Source: Candidatus Obscuribacter sp. | GTDB lineage: Bacteria > Cyanobacteriota > Vampirovibrionia > Obscuribacterales > Obscuribacteraceae | Direction: 5' to 3' | Length of the DNA: 64,000 bases | Assembly: GCA_016712465.1 (NCBI GenBank) | Contig: JADJQZ010000001.1 | Location: forward strand, 868,001 to 932,000 | Translations under genes and position numbers: made by a program | Shown: positions 1 to 8,440 of the stretch, piece by piece | Numbering within the stretch: the first letter of the stretch is position 1 | Layout: each line of letters starts with the position of its first letter | Notes under the pieces: generated by a model | The model's input: only the letters and a program-made list of their open reading frames with translations | The model's database searches: none | Told to the model about the DNA's origin: nothing

Positions 1-133
1 AAATCACAAAATTCGAGCCGGCTGAAGATGCAGTGTTAATTCGCTGCAGCGGTTGCGGGCCGTCTTTGTGGGGCGTTCGCACGCCAAGACTTCATCGGGC
101 GATGTCGCCTGGGAAGAACAACAGGAGGTAACA

Positions 134-1627
134 GTGGGCGTTTCAAAAGAAGTAGAATCAGAGATCCTGCGCTTGTTTTACGCAGAGAAGTGGAAAAGAG
201 GCACCATCGCCAGGCAGCTACAGATTCATCACGGTGTAGTTGATCGGGTATTAACCAGAAATGGAATTAGCGTTGAGCGGGTCAGGATCAGGCGTTCGTT
301 GATTGACCCGTATTTGCCGTACATCCGTTCTGTGCTGCAGAAGTATCCGAGACTGACGGGATCGCGGCTGTATGCAATGGTGAAAGAGAGAGGGTATCCT
401 GGGGGCATCGACCACTTTCGAGACATGCTAGCCAGGCATCGACCAAAACCGGCAGCTGAAGCGTATCTCAGGCTGAGTACGATTAAGGGAGAGGAGGCTC
501 AGGTTGACTGGGCTTGCTTCGGGAAAGTGAAAATCGGTAATGCCGAGCGGCAACTGTACGCTTTCGTCATTGTCTTGTCCTGGTCACGGCAGGTGTTTCT
601 GAAGTTCTACACAGGCATGTCCACGGCGAACTTTCTACAGGGGCACGTAGACGCCTTTTGCAGTTGGGGAGGTGTGCCGAGGCAGGTCAAGTACGACAAT
701 TTGAAATCGGGCCGTTTTGGAGAGGAGTGGCGATGCTATCCGATTCAATCCTCGGCTGCTGGACTTTGCAGCGTATTACCGATATGCCCCGAAGCCAGTA
801 GCTATCGCCAGGGGCAATCAAAAGGGGCGGGTCGAGAGGGCGATACAGTACATCAGGCATTCGTTCTTTGCTGCGCGGAAGTGGGATGGACTGGAGGACC
901 TGAACAATCAGGCGATAGTCTGGTGCCGAGAAGTAGCAGGCACCAGACCGTGTTCAGAGGACCGAACAATGACTGTAGCAGAGGCATTTAAGCAAGAGCA
1001 AGAGAGCTTGATGCCATTGCCGGACAATCCGTATGCAGTATTTGAGAGCACGGTTGTATCGGTTGGCAAGGCACCGTATGTCAGGTATGACCTGAACGAT
1101 TATTCAGTACCTCATGAATACGTGCAGAAGCAGCTCACCGTGCAAGCAGACAGCGATTGGGTGCGTATCTTGGATGGATTGAAGGAGGTAGCGAAGCACA
1201 AGCGCTGCTTTGAAAAGCGGCGTCAGATTGAGACTACCGAGCACATTTCGAGGCTGGTCGAAGAGAAGAAAAAGGCAAAGAAGGGCAGCGGCATGAATCG
1301 ACTATTTTGCTCGGCACCAACTGCAAGAGAGATGTTCCGTATGGCTGCGGAGCGGGGGTATTCAATCGGTTCGCTGACAAGCAAATTGCTGAGGCTGTTG
1401 GACTTATATGGTCCGGCAGAAGTGGAGGAGTCAATCAAGGAAGTGGTGACTTCTGGAGCTTGCCATTGTGCAGATGTTGCCAACGTACTTGAGAGAGGAG
1501 GAGGAGGCAGAAGGGGCTGCTTTCGCCAATTGAGATTGATTTACCGGACGACAAAAGCGTTACCGATCTTGTTGTTTTGCCGCACTCGCTGGCTACTTAC
1601 GACAATCTTTCCAAGGAGGAACAATGA
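134..1627 (+). pseudogene. istA: IS21 transposase IstA, frameshifted
   Basis: This is the DDE transposase of an IS21-family element. The start is a GTG at 134, chosen because a perfect AGGAGGT lies 4 bases upstream. A helix-turn-helix region comes first (residues about 10-60). The catalytic core shows Asp in QVDWACFG, Asp in KYDNLKS and Glu in KGRVERAIQYIRHSFF. The frame changes near 708, where one extra G sits inside the KSAVLERSG stretch, and again between about 1497 and 1526. The intended C-terminus (IDLPDDKSVTDLVVLPHS, then SKEEQ) reads in a third frame to the stop at 1625-1627. At least two frameshifts make it a pseudogene unless they are assembly errors. Confidence 0.85.
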
Positions 1628-2410
1628 CGACAGATTTGAAAGAACAGGCGAGCAAGCTGGGCTTCAAGGCCATGGCGGCCAGATGGAATGAATATGCCAA
1701 TCAATCGTGGGTCAAAGAACTGTTAGAGGCTGAGGCGGCGGAGAAGAATCGGCGAAGCTTAGAGCGGCGCTTGAGAGAGTCTCAGATACACGAGATGAAG
1801 CCTGTGTCTGACTTTGATTGGGAGGCCGAAGGCGATTGATCGAGAGCTTGTAGAAGAGCTGTTCACTCTAGAGTTCATGAGGAGGGCAGTCAATATCATC
1901 TTTCTTGGCGCCAACGGTCTGGGTAAGTCGATGTTGACGAAGAACCTGATCCACACGGCTCTGCTTGCCGGATACAAAACCAAGTTTGTCTCAGCCAGTC
2001 AAATGCTGTCGGATCTGTCAGCCCAGGATGGTGCCACATCCCGCCGGAGATGCCTACAGAAGTACGCGAGCCCGGACTTATTGGCAATTGATGAGCTTGG
2101 CTATCTCAGCTACGACAATCGCTATGCCGACTTACTTTACGAGGTGATTAACGCTCGGTACCTGAAGTCATCAACAATCATCACGACCAACAAGCCCTTC
2201 AAAGAGTGGGGAGAAATCTTCCCGAATGCGGCTTGTGTAGTCACTCTTGTGGACAGATTGATACACAGATCAGAAATCGTCAAGATTGACGGAGCCTCCT
2301 ATCGAACGAAAGAAGCACTGGAGTCCGCTGAAAAGAGAGCCCAGAGAAAGCGCGGTCGAGCAAGAAAGATGGAGGAATCAGCCAATGATCAGACTGCTGT
2401 TCTTGCTTGA
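1624..2410 (+). pseudogene. istB: IS21 helper ATPase IstB, frameshifted
   Basis: IstB is the AAA+ ATPase that assists IS21 transposition. The N-terminal part (MTTDLKEQASKLGFKAMAARW onward, 1624-1839) ends at an early stop. The rest continues in another frame from about 1822 (PKAIDRELVEELFTLEFM). The ATPase part keeps a Walker A-like GANGLGKSML and a Walker B LLAIDELGYL, followed by a sensor stretch SSTIITTNKPFKEWGE. One frameshift near 1820-1825 separates the halves. Together they would be close to the usual 250-260 residues, so nothing else is missing. Confidence 0.85.
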
Positions 2411-2610
2411 GTGCGACCAATGCGAGGAGACCTGGCCTACAGTGGTAAGGCAGCGTGGTTCAATCGGAATCCAGTGGGATGAGGAACTCCAAAACCTTGA
2501 GTTCGCGGCGGAGGAGGCTGGCTGGAGCGGCTATCGAGCCAGCATGCTTGCGACAGCTGCGTGATGGAAGCCATGTCCAAGCAGAACGCGGGTTGAGCGT
2601 TCTCAAAAAC

Positions 2611-2652
2611 CAGAAGGAAAGGGCTGCCGTAGCCGGCAGCCCTTTCCTTCTG
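2611..2652 (-). terminator. Perfect 19-bp hairpin with T-tract on the minus strand
   Basis: CAGAAGGAAAGGGCTGCCG at 2611-2629 and its exact reverse complement at 2634-2652 flank a 4-base loop. Read on the minus strand the stem is followed by GGTTTTTGAG, so it looks like an intrinsic terminator for the minus-strand glycan operon. It sits exactly where homology of the wbqC-like gene ends, so it may instead be the end of an inserted or deleted element. The plus-strand side has no T-run. Confidence 0.6.
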
Positions 2653-3108
2653 ATATGTGAAATTCTGTTGCCGCCCAATTTGTTGCGCATTTATGCCGCC
2701 GTCAACATCAATACCGAGTTGTCTTCTGAATATCTCATTACTGAAGCTGCACAGTTCATTTAGACTTTGCCACCGCCTGCTGAAGATGTCTTCAACTTCA
2801 TTCGCCAGTGCTTTGAAGTAAGGCGCTTTGCTGTAAGCCTGCTTTATATTCTTCCAGTGATTGCTTCTCCAGTCGGTGGAGTTGTCTATTTCAAGGTTCT
2901 CTATGGTGACTTGCTGGTAGAGACCCTTTGTTTTGACAGGTACGGATAGCCATAGTGGTCCGTTCGCTGAGAGTATTTTGTTCCGGGAAGTAAAACTGCG
3001 CTTCTCGAATTGCACGTGATCTAGCTCCACGTGCAATTCGCTTGCTGCTATGCGATCGAAATATCCAAGCCATGGTAGATATGCTGGTTGAGATATTGAG
3101 ACGATCAA
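2653..3108 (-). pseudogene. WbqC-like family protein, 3' end lost
   Basis: The protein begins MIVSISQPAYLPWLGYFDRI and continues with HVQFEKRSFTSRNKI, the signature of the WbqC-like family found in O-antigen and nonulosonic-acid loci; its biochemical role is not settled. About 152 residues are native, up to RQQNFTYQ. The frame then runs into the hairpin at 2611-2652 and on through unrelated sequence to a stop at 2437. Family members are usually about 230-240 residues, so roughly the last third is missing. The start overlaps the upstream methyltransferase stop by 4 bases, so it was the last gene of the pseG-neuB operon. Confidence 0.7.
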
Positions 3109-3743
3109 GAGTTTTTCTCTTTGTACATGAAGATTGTAAAGTCGTTCGGCATATAGTCATGCTTGAGGGCTAGCCAGGGAGTCAGGGTTCGGCAGAATTC
3201 AATCGTTTTGACAGGGCAGGCATAAAATTCGCCTTCATCTTTCTCCTCGCACCAAGCCGACAAGCTGTTGAATGCTAGCCCCTGGTTGCAGTTTTCGAAG
3301 AGAATAGATATGGCTTCATGCATGCCCTTCTCATCGCCGCAAAAGAAGATGCCACTAGCCATCACGTAGTCGAATGAGCCCGGTAGCGTTCTCTCTTGAA
3401 AGAGGTTGTAACAGTCAAACTTGCTATTCGGGTGGCGCCGTTTAGCTTCGCTAACCATTTCTGGCAATATATCAATCCCTTTATAGGTCCCATGGAAACC
3501 CAGGACATCCAGATAGTCGCGGAAATGTCCGAGACCGCAGCCTACATCGAGTATCGAGGTACCAAGCGGCTCCTGGTTGTGTACGGTACGGGCCTGTTCC
3601 AGCAACTGCACCAGAACCGAAAACCTGAGAGTTTGTCCTTCTTTTGAGCCCCAATCTACAGCCTTAAAAGATTGCCCGTGGGCTGCCAGCAGTGGTCGAA
3701 AATGACCTTTGACCTTTTCCGTGTACTCGTCTTGTATGCTCAT
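3105..3743 (-). CDS. Class I SAM-dependent methyltransferase
   Basis: A 212-residue protein with SAM-binding motif I (SILDVGCGLGHFRDYL, about residues 64-79) and the following acidic strand (YKGIDILPEMV), the Rossmann fold of class I methyltransferases. No membrane segment or signal is seen. It is fourth in a minus-strand operon with pseG-like, neuB-like, another methyltransferase and wbqC-like genes. It overlaps wbqC by 4 bases (ATGA). The context suggests methylation of a surface sugar or its carrier, which is inference; the acceptor cannot be read from the sequence. Confidence 0.8.
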   Translation of the reverse strand: MSIQDEYTEKVKGHFRPLLAAHGQSFKAVDWGSKEGQTLRFSVLVQLLEQARTVHNQEPLGTSILDVGCGLGHFRDYLDVLGFHGTYKGIDILPEMVSEAKRRHPNSKFDCYNLFQERTLPGSFDYVMASGIFFCGDEKGMHEAISILFENCNQGLAFNSLSAWCEEKDEGEFYACPVKTIEFCRTLTPWLALKHDYMPNDFTIFMYKEKNS

Positions 3744-3772
3744 CGCCCAACTCGCCCTAATTCGACGTAACT

Positions 3773-4471
3773 CTACTTCCTTACTTTAGCTATAGCGCGC
3801 CATTCCGCGTGCACCATGTAATTTGCCTGTTGTTCTTCTTGTATTTCCAGGTGTTTGACGCTCGTCAGTTCAAATTGCTCGCCAAATAATTCAGCCAGCT
3901 CTCTTCTGGAGTAGAAGCAGACCTGTCCGACGCCGGTGAGACTGCCTTCCTCAATGTTTATGCTGAGACCGTCCGGCCCACTTCCGCCGGCTAGGTAGCT
4001 GGAGCTGCGCTGCGAATAAGGATTAGCATGGAAGAAGCCTCCGGGCTTCAGTACTCTTGCCACTTCCTTTACGGCTAGTCTTCCGGCGCTAAGACCACAG
4101 CAGGTCAGTGCTCCACGGTCGATAACAAGGTCAAAGCTATTGTCAGCGAAAGGGAGGTCGGTGAAGTCGCCTACTCGTAGGTCTCCATTTAACCCCTCTT
4201 CTTGGAAGCGTTCCTGCGCATATTTGATGGCGCTGGCACTGCCATCGATACCACTTACGTTGAATCCTTCTCTAGCAGCAAACCAGAGATTACTGCCGGT
4301 GCCGCATCCGACCTCTAAAATCTTAACCTCGCTTCTCTCCTTATCTCTGGGATAGTGGCGATAGACAAAGGTTACGATACAATCCCAGGGATACCTTTGA
4401 ACTTGGCCGGAGCTGTACTTCTCTTCCCATATTGGGTCTAGCGTTGGTGCTTTCATTTTTGCTTCTACCAT
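3773..4471 (-). CDS. Class I SAM-dependent methyltransferase
   Basis: A 232-residue methyltransferase with motif I ILEVGCGTGSNLWFA, acidic loop VSGIDGSASAI and motif IV region FDLVIDRGALTCC. I chose the ATG at 4471 because AAGGAG lies 5 bases upstream; an ATG at 4501 would overlap the neuB-like gene by 17 bases without a comparable site. From 4471 the gene starts 13 bases after the neuB stop. The C-terminal half (HANPYSQRSSSYLAGG) is typical of bacterial methyltransferases from sialic-acid or polysaccharide clusters. The substrate is unknown. Confidence 0.8.
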   Translation of the reverse strand: MVEAKMKAPTLDPIWEEKYSSGQVQRYPWDCIVTFVYRHYPRDKERSEVKILEVGCGTGSNLWFAAREGFNVSGIDGSASAIKYAQERFQEEGLNGDLRVGDFTDLPFADNSFDLVIDRGALTCCGLSAGRLAVKEVARVLKPGGFFHANPYSQRSSSYLAGGSGPDGLSINIEEGSLTGVGQVCFYSRRELAELFGEQFELTSVKHLEIQEEQQANYMVHAEWRAIAKVRK

Positions 4472-4484
4472 GGAACTCCTTAAC

Positions 4485-5567
4485 TTAGGTGAGATCTTCA
4501 ACTTTAATTGTGTGGCTCGAGCTAAGTGCGCGTGCTAGTTTTCTGCCCAGAATGTAGTTAATGTGGGCTGGCGGAATGCCTGTGCCGGGACGCCGAAATG
4601 CTATGTCGGCTTCAGTCAGAACGTGTCCCTCCGGTAGATCTCTAGTTGTTTGACAGGAAAGTCTGTAATTCCTGCGACCATGCGCTTCTGTTTCTGTAGG
4701 CTGAAGCGATGAGCTGCCTACCATCTTCTCCATTTCCCGCACTGAGCGGGCGAGAGCTTGAAACTCATCTGCATCGCATGAGAAGCGGTGATCCGGTCCA
4801 GGCAGGTTCTTATCCAGAGTAAAGTGCTTCTCAAGCCAGACAGAGCCGAGAATCACTGAACCAACAGCAGCCACGATGCCATCTGTGTGATCGGAAAAGC
4901 CGGTGAGGCAGTCGAAGCTTTGTCTTAAAGCCGCAATTCGCAGAAGATTTACATCTCGGGGGGCGGTTGGATAGCTGCTTGTGCAGGCGAGCAAGATTAA
5001 TTTGGTGTTTCCTGTTTCTCTGAATGCTCTAACCGCCTGGTCTATTTCTTCCAACGTGGCCATGCCCGTCGATAGAACTGTAGTTAGCCCGGTTCTCCCC
5101 ATGTCGCGGATTAGGGGCAAATGCGTAAGGTAGTCGGAGCCATTCTTGAGTACTGCTGCGCCAAGCTTGACTAGATCGGCTATTCCTTCCCGGCTGGTGG
5201 GAGTGCTATGGAAGGAAATTCGAAGTTGGTCACAGTATAGTTTTAGCTCTTTCAACTGGCTAAAAGTCAGCTCGCAGCGCTTAAACATGTCGAATTGAGT
5301 TTCTTGAACTTTCCTTCCCGAGTTCTCGTACTCATAGACTAGAGTGCGGTCAGTAATGAAGTCTTCAGTTTTGTAGCTCTGAAACTTCACTGCATCTGCT
5401 CCCGCCTCTTTTGCGGCAAGAATGGTCTTTTTGGCAAGTTCGATGTCGCCATTGTGATTGATGCCGATCTCTGCAACCAGGAAGCAAGGGCTGCCAATTC
5501 CAACGATGCGACCCTCGATATTGAGTTGGGTAATTTTGCTCTGAGGCGAGGTGATTACTGCCTGCAT
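4485..5567 (-). CDS. N-acetylneuraminate/pseudaminate synthase family protein
   Basis: This 360-residue enzyme belongs to the NeuB/PseI/SpsE family, which condenses phosphoenolpyruvate with a 6-carbon amino sugar to make a 9-carbon nonulosonic acid. The TIM barrel shows AEIGINHNGDIELAK near the N-terminus, DAVKFQSYKTEDF, VLSTGMATLEEID and the metal/substrate segment EKHFTLDKNLPGPDHRFS. A C-terminal SAF (antifreeze-like) domain carries RRPGTGIPPAHI. The next gene upstream is a PseG-like hydrolase, which points to pseudaminic or a related acid rather than plain sialic acid. A second, decayed member of the family lies at 18190-19019. Confidence 0.9.
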   Translation of the reverse strand: MQAVITSPQSKITQLNIEGRIVGIGSPCFLVAEIGINHNGDIELAKKTILAAKEAGADAVKFQSYKTEDFITDRTLVYEYENSGRKVQETQFDMFKRCELTFSQLKELKLYCDQLRISFHSTPTSREGIADLVKLGAAVLKNGSDYLTHLPLIRDMGRTGLTTVLSTGMATLEEIDQAVRAFRETGNTKLILLACTSSYPTAPRDVNLLRIAALRQSFDCLTGFSDHTDGIVAAVGSVILGSVWLEKHFTLDKNLPGPDHRFSCDADEFQALARSVREMEKMVGSSSLQPTETEAHGRRNYRLSCQTTRDLPEGHVLTEADIAFRRPGTGIPPAHINYILGRKLARALSSSHTIKVEDLT

Positions 5568-5606
5568 ATTCCCTCAATCGTCTGAATTAGGCTGATTATG
5601 CCTATC

Positions 5607-6686
5607 TTAGGCTTCAGTGTCTTTCATGGCTGCAATGACGCGCTGCACACCTTGCCCATCCACCAGCGATCTGGCGATTTTGGGCATTTTTTGCAGAAGG
5701 TCTGATTCTATCAAAGTCTTCAAGACCGTTGCAATCTGTTCCGTACCGGTGTTGGGAAATTTACCTAGGCTCATAATTGCGCCAGCTTCAACAAGGTCAG
5801 CAGTTCCGTCCTGGTTGTCAGCTGTAGTTAAAACAAGATTAGCCAGACCCAGATAGGCTGCTTCAAATACTGTAGTGCCGCCGGCGGAGATTAAAATGTC
5901 TTGTTCGTGCATAAGTTCTGCCATGTTGTTCGCGTTTACTATCAAATCAAGCTCGATGTCTGGACGACCTCCGGTCGTCGGGGTGCTTGTTTTTTCTTGC
6001 GCGATCAGTTTGGCAATGTGCTCTTGGTTGGGATTTGCAGCGCCCAGCACAACTCTTACATTGGCTTTGATTTTGCTTGGCTTTAGTGCTTGTAGCAGAG
6101 CCGTTAGAATCAGAGCAGTTGTGTTTTCTGCATCCGAGCCGCCCATGGTGACTAGAATGTCAATTCGTTCGCTATGGCCTCTACTCAGGTTGGTTTTTGG
6201 TAGCTTAAGAAACTCTGGGCGCAGCAGTACGTATTTTGTGCCAAGGAGAAGTTTCGTATGTTCAGCTATAGATGGGTACAATGATTCTCTGGCACTGGCG
6301 TTCTGGTTTAGTATCAGGTCAGCTTCATAGTGCTGGCAGTGTCCAAAATCATCTAGGAAAAGCAGTTTGAGACCTGCGTTCTTGACCAGCTTCTGGTCAT
6401 TTAGGTTGAAGTGGTAACCATCCATAGCCACATAATCACCAGGTCTAGCTAGTTCAATTAGGGCTCCGGTGTCGCAGTTTTTCGACTGTGAGTTGAGCGG
6501 TAGGCTCTTGATGCCGTAGCTTTCCAGCTTCTTGAGCAGGGGCACTGGGCAGGCATTGTAAACAAAGAGAACGTCGGAGTTTGCCTCAACCAGCGCGGCG
6601 CCGAGCGCGCTCAGGCGCATGACGTGACCGATGCCAATGTCTACATCGGCGTCGGCGCGCAGTATTACTCGGTTACACAGATTGAT
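5607..6686 (-). CDS. pseG: PseG-like UDP-sugar hydrolase (non-canonical start)
   Basis: The protein resembles PseG, which removes UDP from UDP-2,4-diacetamido-trideoxy-altrose before the PseI condensation. It has a two-domain GT-B-like fold with VTMGGSDAENTTALIL and ISAGGTTVFEAAYLG in the C-terminal half. The first ATG is at 6620, but the family's N-terminal segment RVILRADADVDIGIGHVMR reads in frame upstream of it. No ATG, GTG or TTG lies between the in-frame stop near 6806 and 6620. AGGAG at 6692-6696 is followed 5 bases later by ATC (6686), the best-placed candidate start. Either a rare ATC/CTG codon is used or the original start has mutated. First gene of the minus-strand operon. Confidence 0.75.
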   Translation of the reverse strand: MNLCNRVILRADADVDIGIGHVMRLSALGAALVEANSDVLFVYNACPVPLLKKLESYGIKSLPLNSQSKNCDTGALIELARPGDYVAMDGYHFNLNDQKLVKNAGLKLLFLDDFGHCQHYEADLILNQNASARESLYPSIAEHTKLLLGTKYVLLRPEFLKLPKTNLSRGHSERIDILVTMGGSDAENTTALILTALLQALKPSKIKANVRVVLGAANPNQEHIAKLIAQEKTSTPTTGGRPDIELDLIVNANNMAELMHEQDILISAGGTTVFEAAYLGLANLVLTTADNQDGTADLVEAGAIMSLGKFPNTGTEQIATVLKTLIESDLLQKMPKIARSLVDGQGVQRVIAAMKDTEA

Positions 6687-6977
6687 GGAAACTCCTGGAT
6701 CGTCAGCAGCACTGTTATGAGTGGGCCTCAGTCCGGTTAGTATAGCGCCGACGTTGATTGTGTCTTTGGGTTCATTTTCTTGATGACATGGAATTTTCAG
6801 TCAATCATCTGGTTTTCTAAAGGTTGCGCGTTACTAGATAATGCTTATTAGTTTGATTTCATCAGCGCTGGCGTCGCTCTCTGGCACCTCCTTAATTCGA
6901 TCGTCTTGATAACCTGGGGCTATTTGGGCTAGTCTGACTGGACCCTGTCTTTTGAGGAAAGGCTCAATCAGAAAGTA
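6687..6977. other. Divergent intergenic region
   Basis: This stretch separates the minus-strand pseG-neuB operon from the plus-strand MBOAT gene, so it should carry divergent promoters. I could not pick out a convincing -35/-10 pair. On the minus strand an open frame continues about 120 bases upstream of pseG without a normal start codon. An out-of-frame ATG with a short 12-codon reading frame (MNPKTQSTSALY) also lies there. Confidence 0.4.
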
Positions 6978-8429
6978 ATGGTTTTCAGCTCCCTCACATT
7001 TTTGCTCTTTTTCTTACCGGTCACTTTGCTTTTGGTAGGGTGTTCCAAGAAAGTGTCGGTACAGAACGCGCTGCTCAGTTTCTTGAGCTTAGTTTTTTAC
7101 ACCTGGGGTGATTTCTCTCTTTCGTGGATATTGCTTATCTCGGTAGGAACCAATTTTCTTTTCGGCATCAAAATTGGCGAGGCGGTGGATGATGCGGCAA
7201 GAAAACGGAGACTTCTTACCCTGGCTGTAACGGCTAATTTAACCCTGCTTCTCTTCTTCAAATACGCTAACTTCGGTGCTGAGAATCTCAACTACCTGCT
7301 CAGTGTCCTGCATCTGCCTGTCTTAAGCTTCCCTCATATTCCATTGCCGCTGGGTATTTCTTTCTTCACTTTCCACTGTATCTCTTACCTGGTTGATATT
7401 TACAGGGGCAAGACCGGTGCCCTTAAAGATCCTGTGGTTATGTTTCTCTACATCGCTCTTTTCCCGCAGCTAGTGGCGGGACCGATCATTCGCTACCACG
7501 AGATCGCCAGTCAGTTCGTTACTCGCAAAGTCAATGCCGATTGTGTGGCTCAGGGGATGCGGCGCTTCATATACGGACTCAGTAAGAAAGTCTTAGTGGC
7601 AAATCCGGTAGGCGCCATAGCCGACAGGGCTTTTGCGGTGCCACTCAGCCAGGTTGGTGCAGACACTGCCTGGCTGGCGGCCGTCTGCTATGCCCTGCAA
7701 ATCTATTTTGACTTCAGCGGCTACTCCGACATGGCCATAGGGCTTGGTCGAATGTTTGGTTTTACTTTCCCGGAGAATTTCAACTTCCCCTATATTGCCA
7801 CATCCATTCGCGACTTCTGGCGGCGCTGGCATATAACGCTTTCATCTTGGTTTCGCGACTATGTCTACATACCGCTGGGTGGCAATAAGAGCGGCCGTCT
7901 TGTGGAAAGTCGCAATTTGCTTACAGTGTTTTTCTTGTGCGGGCTCTGGCATGGTGCCAGTTGGAATTTCGTTATCTGGGGACTGTTTCATGGAATGTTC
8001 TTGTCCCTGGAGCGCACCAGATTAGGTGCCGGTTTGTTGGAGTCGGCGCCCAGACCGCTTTGTTGGCTTTATTCCATGCTCGTAGTTCTGGTGGGTTGGG
8101 TCTTCTTCCGCCTTGAATCTCTGCCGGAAGCCCTCACTTATGTGGCTGCTATGTTTGCTCTCAAGCAGCCGTCTCTTGCCTACCCGGCTTCATCTCTGGT
8201 GGACGGCTACGGTCTTTTCTGTATCCTGACCGGGGTTTTCTTTTCCATGCCCTTGAGCTTCTCCACTGCTCCGGTGGTGAAAGTTCTGGCTCTCACTGAG
8301 GCTAGATGGCTGCGGTCGTTGCAAGCCCTGCGTCTGTTGCGTGTCTCTCTGACCATGATTTTGCTTTTGCTGTCCACCGTGGAGCTAACTGCCGGTGCCA
8401 GCAATCCCTTCATTTATTTTCGCTTTTAG
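6978..8429 (+). CDS. MBOAT family O-acyltransferase (AlgI-like)
   Basis: A 483-residue polytopic membrane protein of the MBOAT family, close in plan to AlgI, which moves acyl groups across the inner membrane for O-acylation of exopolysaccharides. The conserved block FWRRWHITLSSWFRDYVYIPLGG (residues about 278-300) and the histidine motif GLWHGASWNFVIWG, whose His is the presumed catalytic residue, are both present. It ends in FIYFRF, as does its paralog at 47941. The AlgX-like partner follows 11 bases later. Together they should form a membrane acyl pump and periplasmic transferase; polysaccharide and acyl group are unknown. Confidence 0.9.
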   Translation: MVFSSLTFLLFFLPVTLLLVGCSKKVSVQNALLSFLSLVFYTWGDFSLSWILLISVGTNFLFGIKIGEAVDDAARKRRLLTLAVTANLTLLLFFKYANFGAENLNYLLSVLHLPVLSFPHIPLPLGISFFTFHCISYLVDIYRGKTGALKDPVVMFLYIALFPQLVAGPIIRYHEIASQFVTRKVNADCVAQGMRRFIYGLSKKVLVANPVGAIADRAFAVPLSQVGADTAWLAAVCYALQIYFDFSGYSDMAIGLGRMFGFTFPENFNFPYIATSIRDFWRRWHITLSSWFRDYVYIPLGGNKSGRLVESRNLLTVFFLCGLWHGASWNFVIWGLFHGMFLSLERTRLGAGLLESAPRPLCWLYSMLVVLVGWVFFRLESLPEALTYVAAMFALKQPSLAYPASSLVDGYGLFCILTGVFFSMPLSFSTAPVVKVLALTEARWLRSLQALRLLRVSLTMILLLLSTVELTAGASNPFIYFRF

Positions 8430-8440
8430 TGGGAGCTTCC

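Larger units (their letters stand above)
134..2410 (+). mobile_element. IS21-family insertion sequence, decayed
   Basis: The two genes of an IS21 element lie in order istA-istB, with the istA stop (1625-1627) overlapping the istB ATG (1624) as is usual in this family. Both reading frames are broken, so the copy cannot make its own transposase. I could not define the terminal inverted repeats. The left end lies before 134 or outside the window, and the right end lies somewhere between 2410 and the hairpin at 2611. Bases 1-133 hold no gene I recognise, and 2411-2610 shows no supportable coding region. Confidence 0.8.

Noticed and set aside
2455..2763. Plus-strand frame of 102 codons across the hairpin
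   Set aside because: It crosses the terminator-like hairpin and the end of wbqC in antisense and has no family features.
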